A stretch of 20,406 nucleotides of DNA, from assembly GCA_035325905.1 (NCBI GenBank), contig DAOKYY010000070.1:1-20406 (forward strand), read 5' to 3'. The position numbers and the translations under genes are program-made. Under the pieces are notes generated by a model. It had not been told where the DNA came from, made no database searches, and saw nothing but the letters and a program-made list of their open reading frames with translations. The DNA comes from DYGX01 sp035325905 (GTDB lineage: Bacteria > Chloroflexota > Anaerolineae > Aggregatilineales > Aggregatilineaceae). The number at the start of each line of letters is the position of its first letter. The first letter of the stretch is position 1. Shown piece after piece: positions 20,361-20,406 of this stretch.

Positions 20361-20406
20361 AGTGACCTTCCGAAATGATCTAGCGAATGCGGCGCTTCGC
20401 AAGGCT

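Overview
The window is GC-rich and reads as a chromosomal segment of a Chloroflexota bacterium, probably Anaerolineae-like. That assignment is an inference. It rests on secreted proteins with long Pro/Thr/Ser linkers of the PTPTPP type, a CAP-LysM-TM surface protein, a RodZ-like protein with a huge PT-rich tail, and a T-box-controlled pheS. No phage, transposon, CRISPR array, tRNA or rRNA was seen. A 100-N assembly gap lies at 15521-15620.

Layout. 1-6 kb (+ strand): rtcB RNA ligase, an XdhC-family molybdoenzyme maturation protein, a secreted DUF4352-like protein, rplI with an acidic C-terminal extension, a small zinc-ribbon protein, and a RodZ-like membrane protein. 6-8.3 kb (- strand): a 75-aa single-pass membrane protein, an ArsR-type regulator with a large N-terminal domain, and a receiver-like protein lacking the phosphorylation residues. 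8.4-12.8 kb (+ strand): a secreted SH3-like protein, a methyltransferase overlapping a lipoprotein alpha/beta hydrolase, and the CAP/LysM surface protein. 12.9-18.0 kb (- strand): an operon of T-box leader, pheS, a degenerate FAD-binding (CoxM/XdhB-type) protein and pheT. 18.1-20.2 kb (+ strand): a GT-C type glycosyltransferase and a YtxH-family protein, followed by a cluster of hairpins.

Most informative points. (1) A well-resolved T-box riboswitch with a UUC (Phe) specifier, an antiterminator, an intrinsic terminator and its own promoter controls pheS. (2) A gene for a molybdopterin-dehydrogenase-type FAD domain, with its Gly-Gly-Asn motif lost, sits between pheS and pheT. (3) Two intergenic inverted repeats built from about 10-nt units of an A-rich GCAGC motif abut the stop codons of minus-strand genes. 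(4) A degenerate receiver gene has a promoter overlapped by tandem TTGCG octamers. (5) Several promoters place the -10 box 7-9 nt from the ATG, which implies leaderless mRNAs.

No complete undescribed multi-gene defence or mobile system is visible. The best candidates for something new are the FAD-fold protein inside the pheST operon and the periodic palindromic elements.
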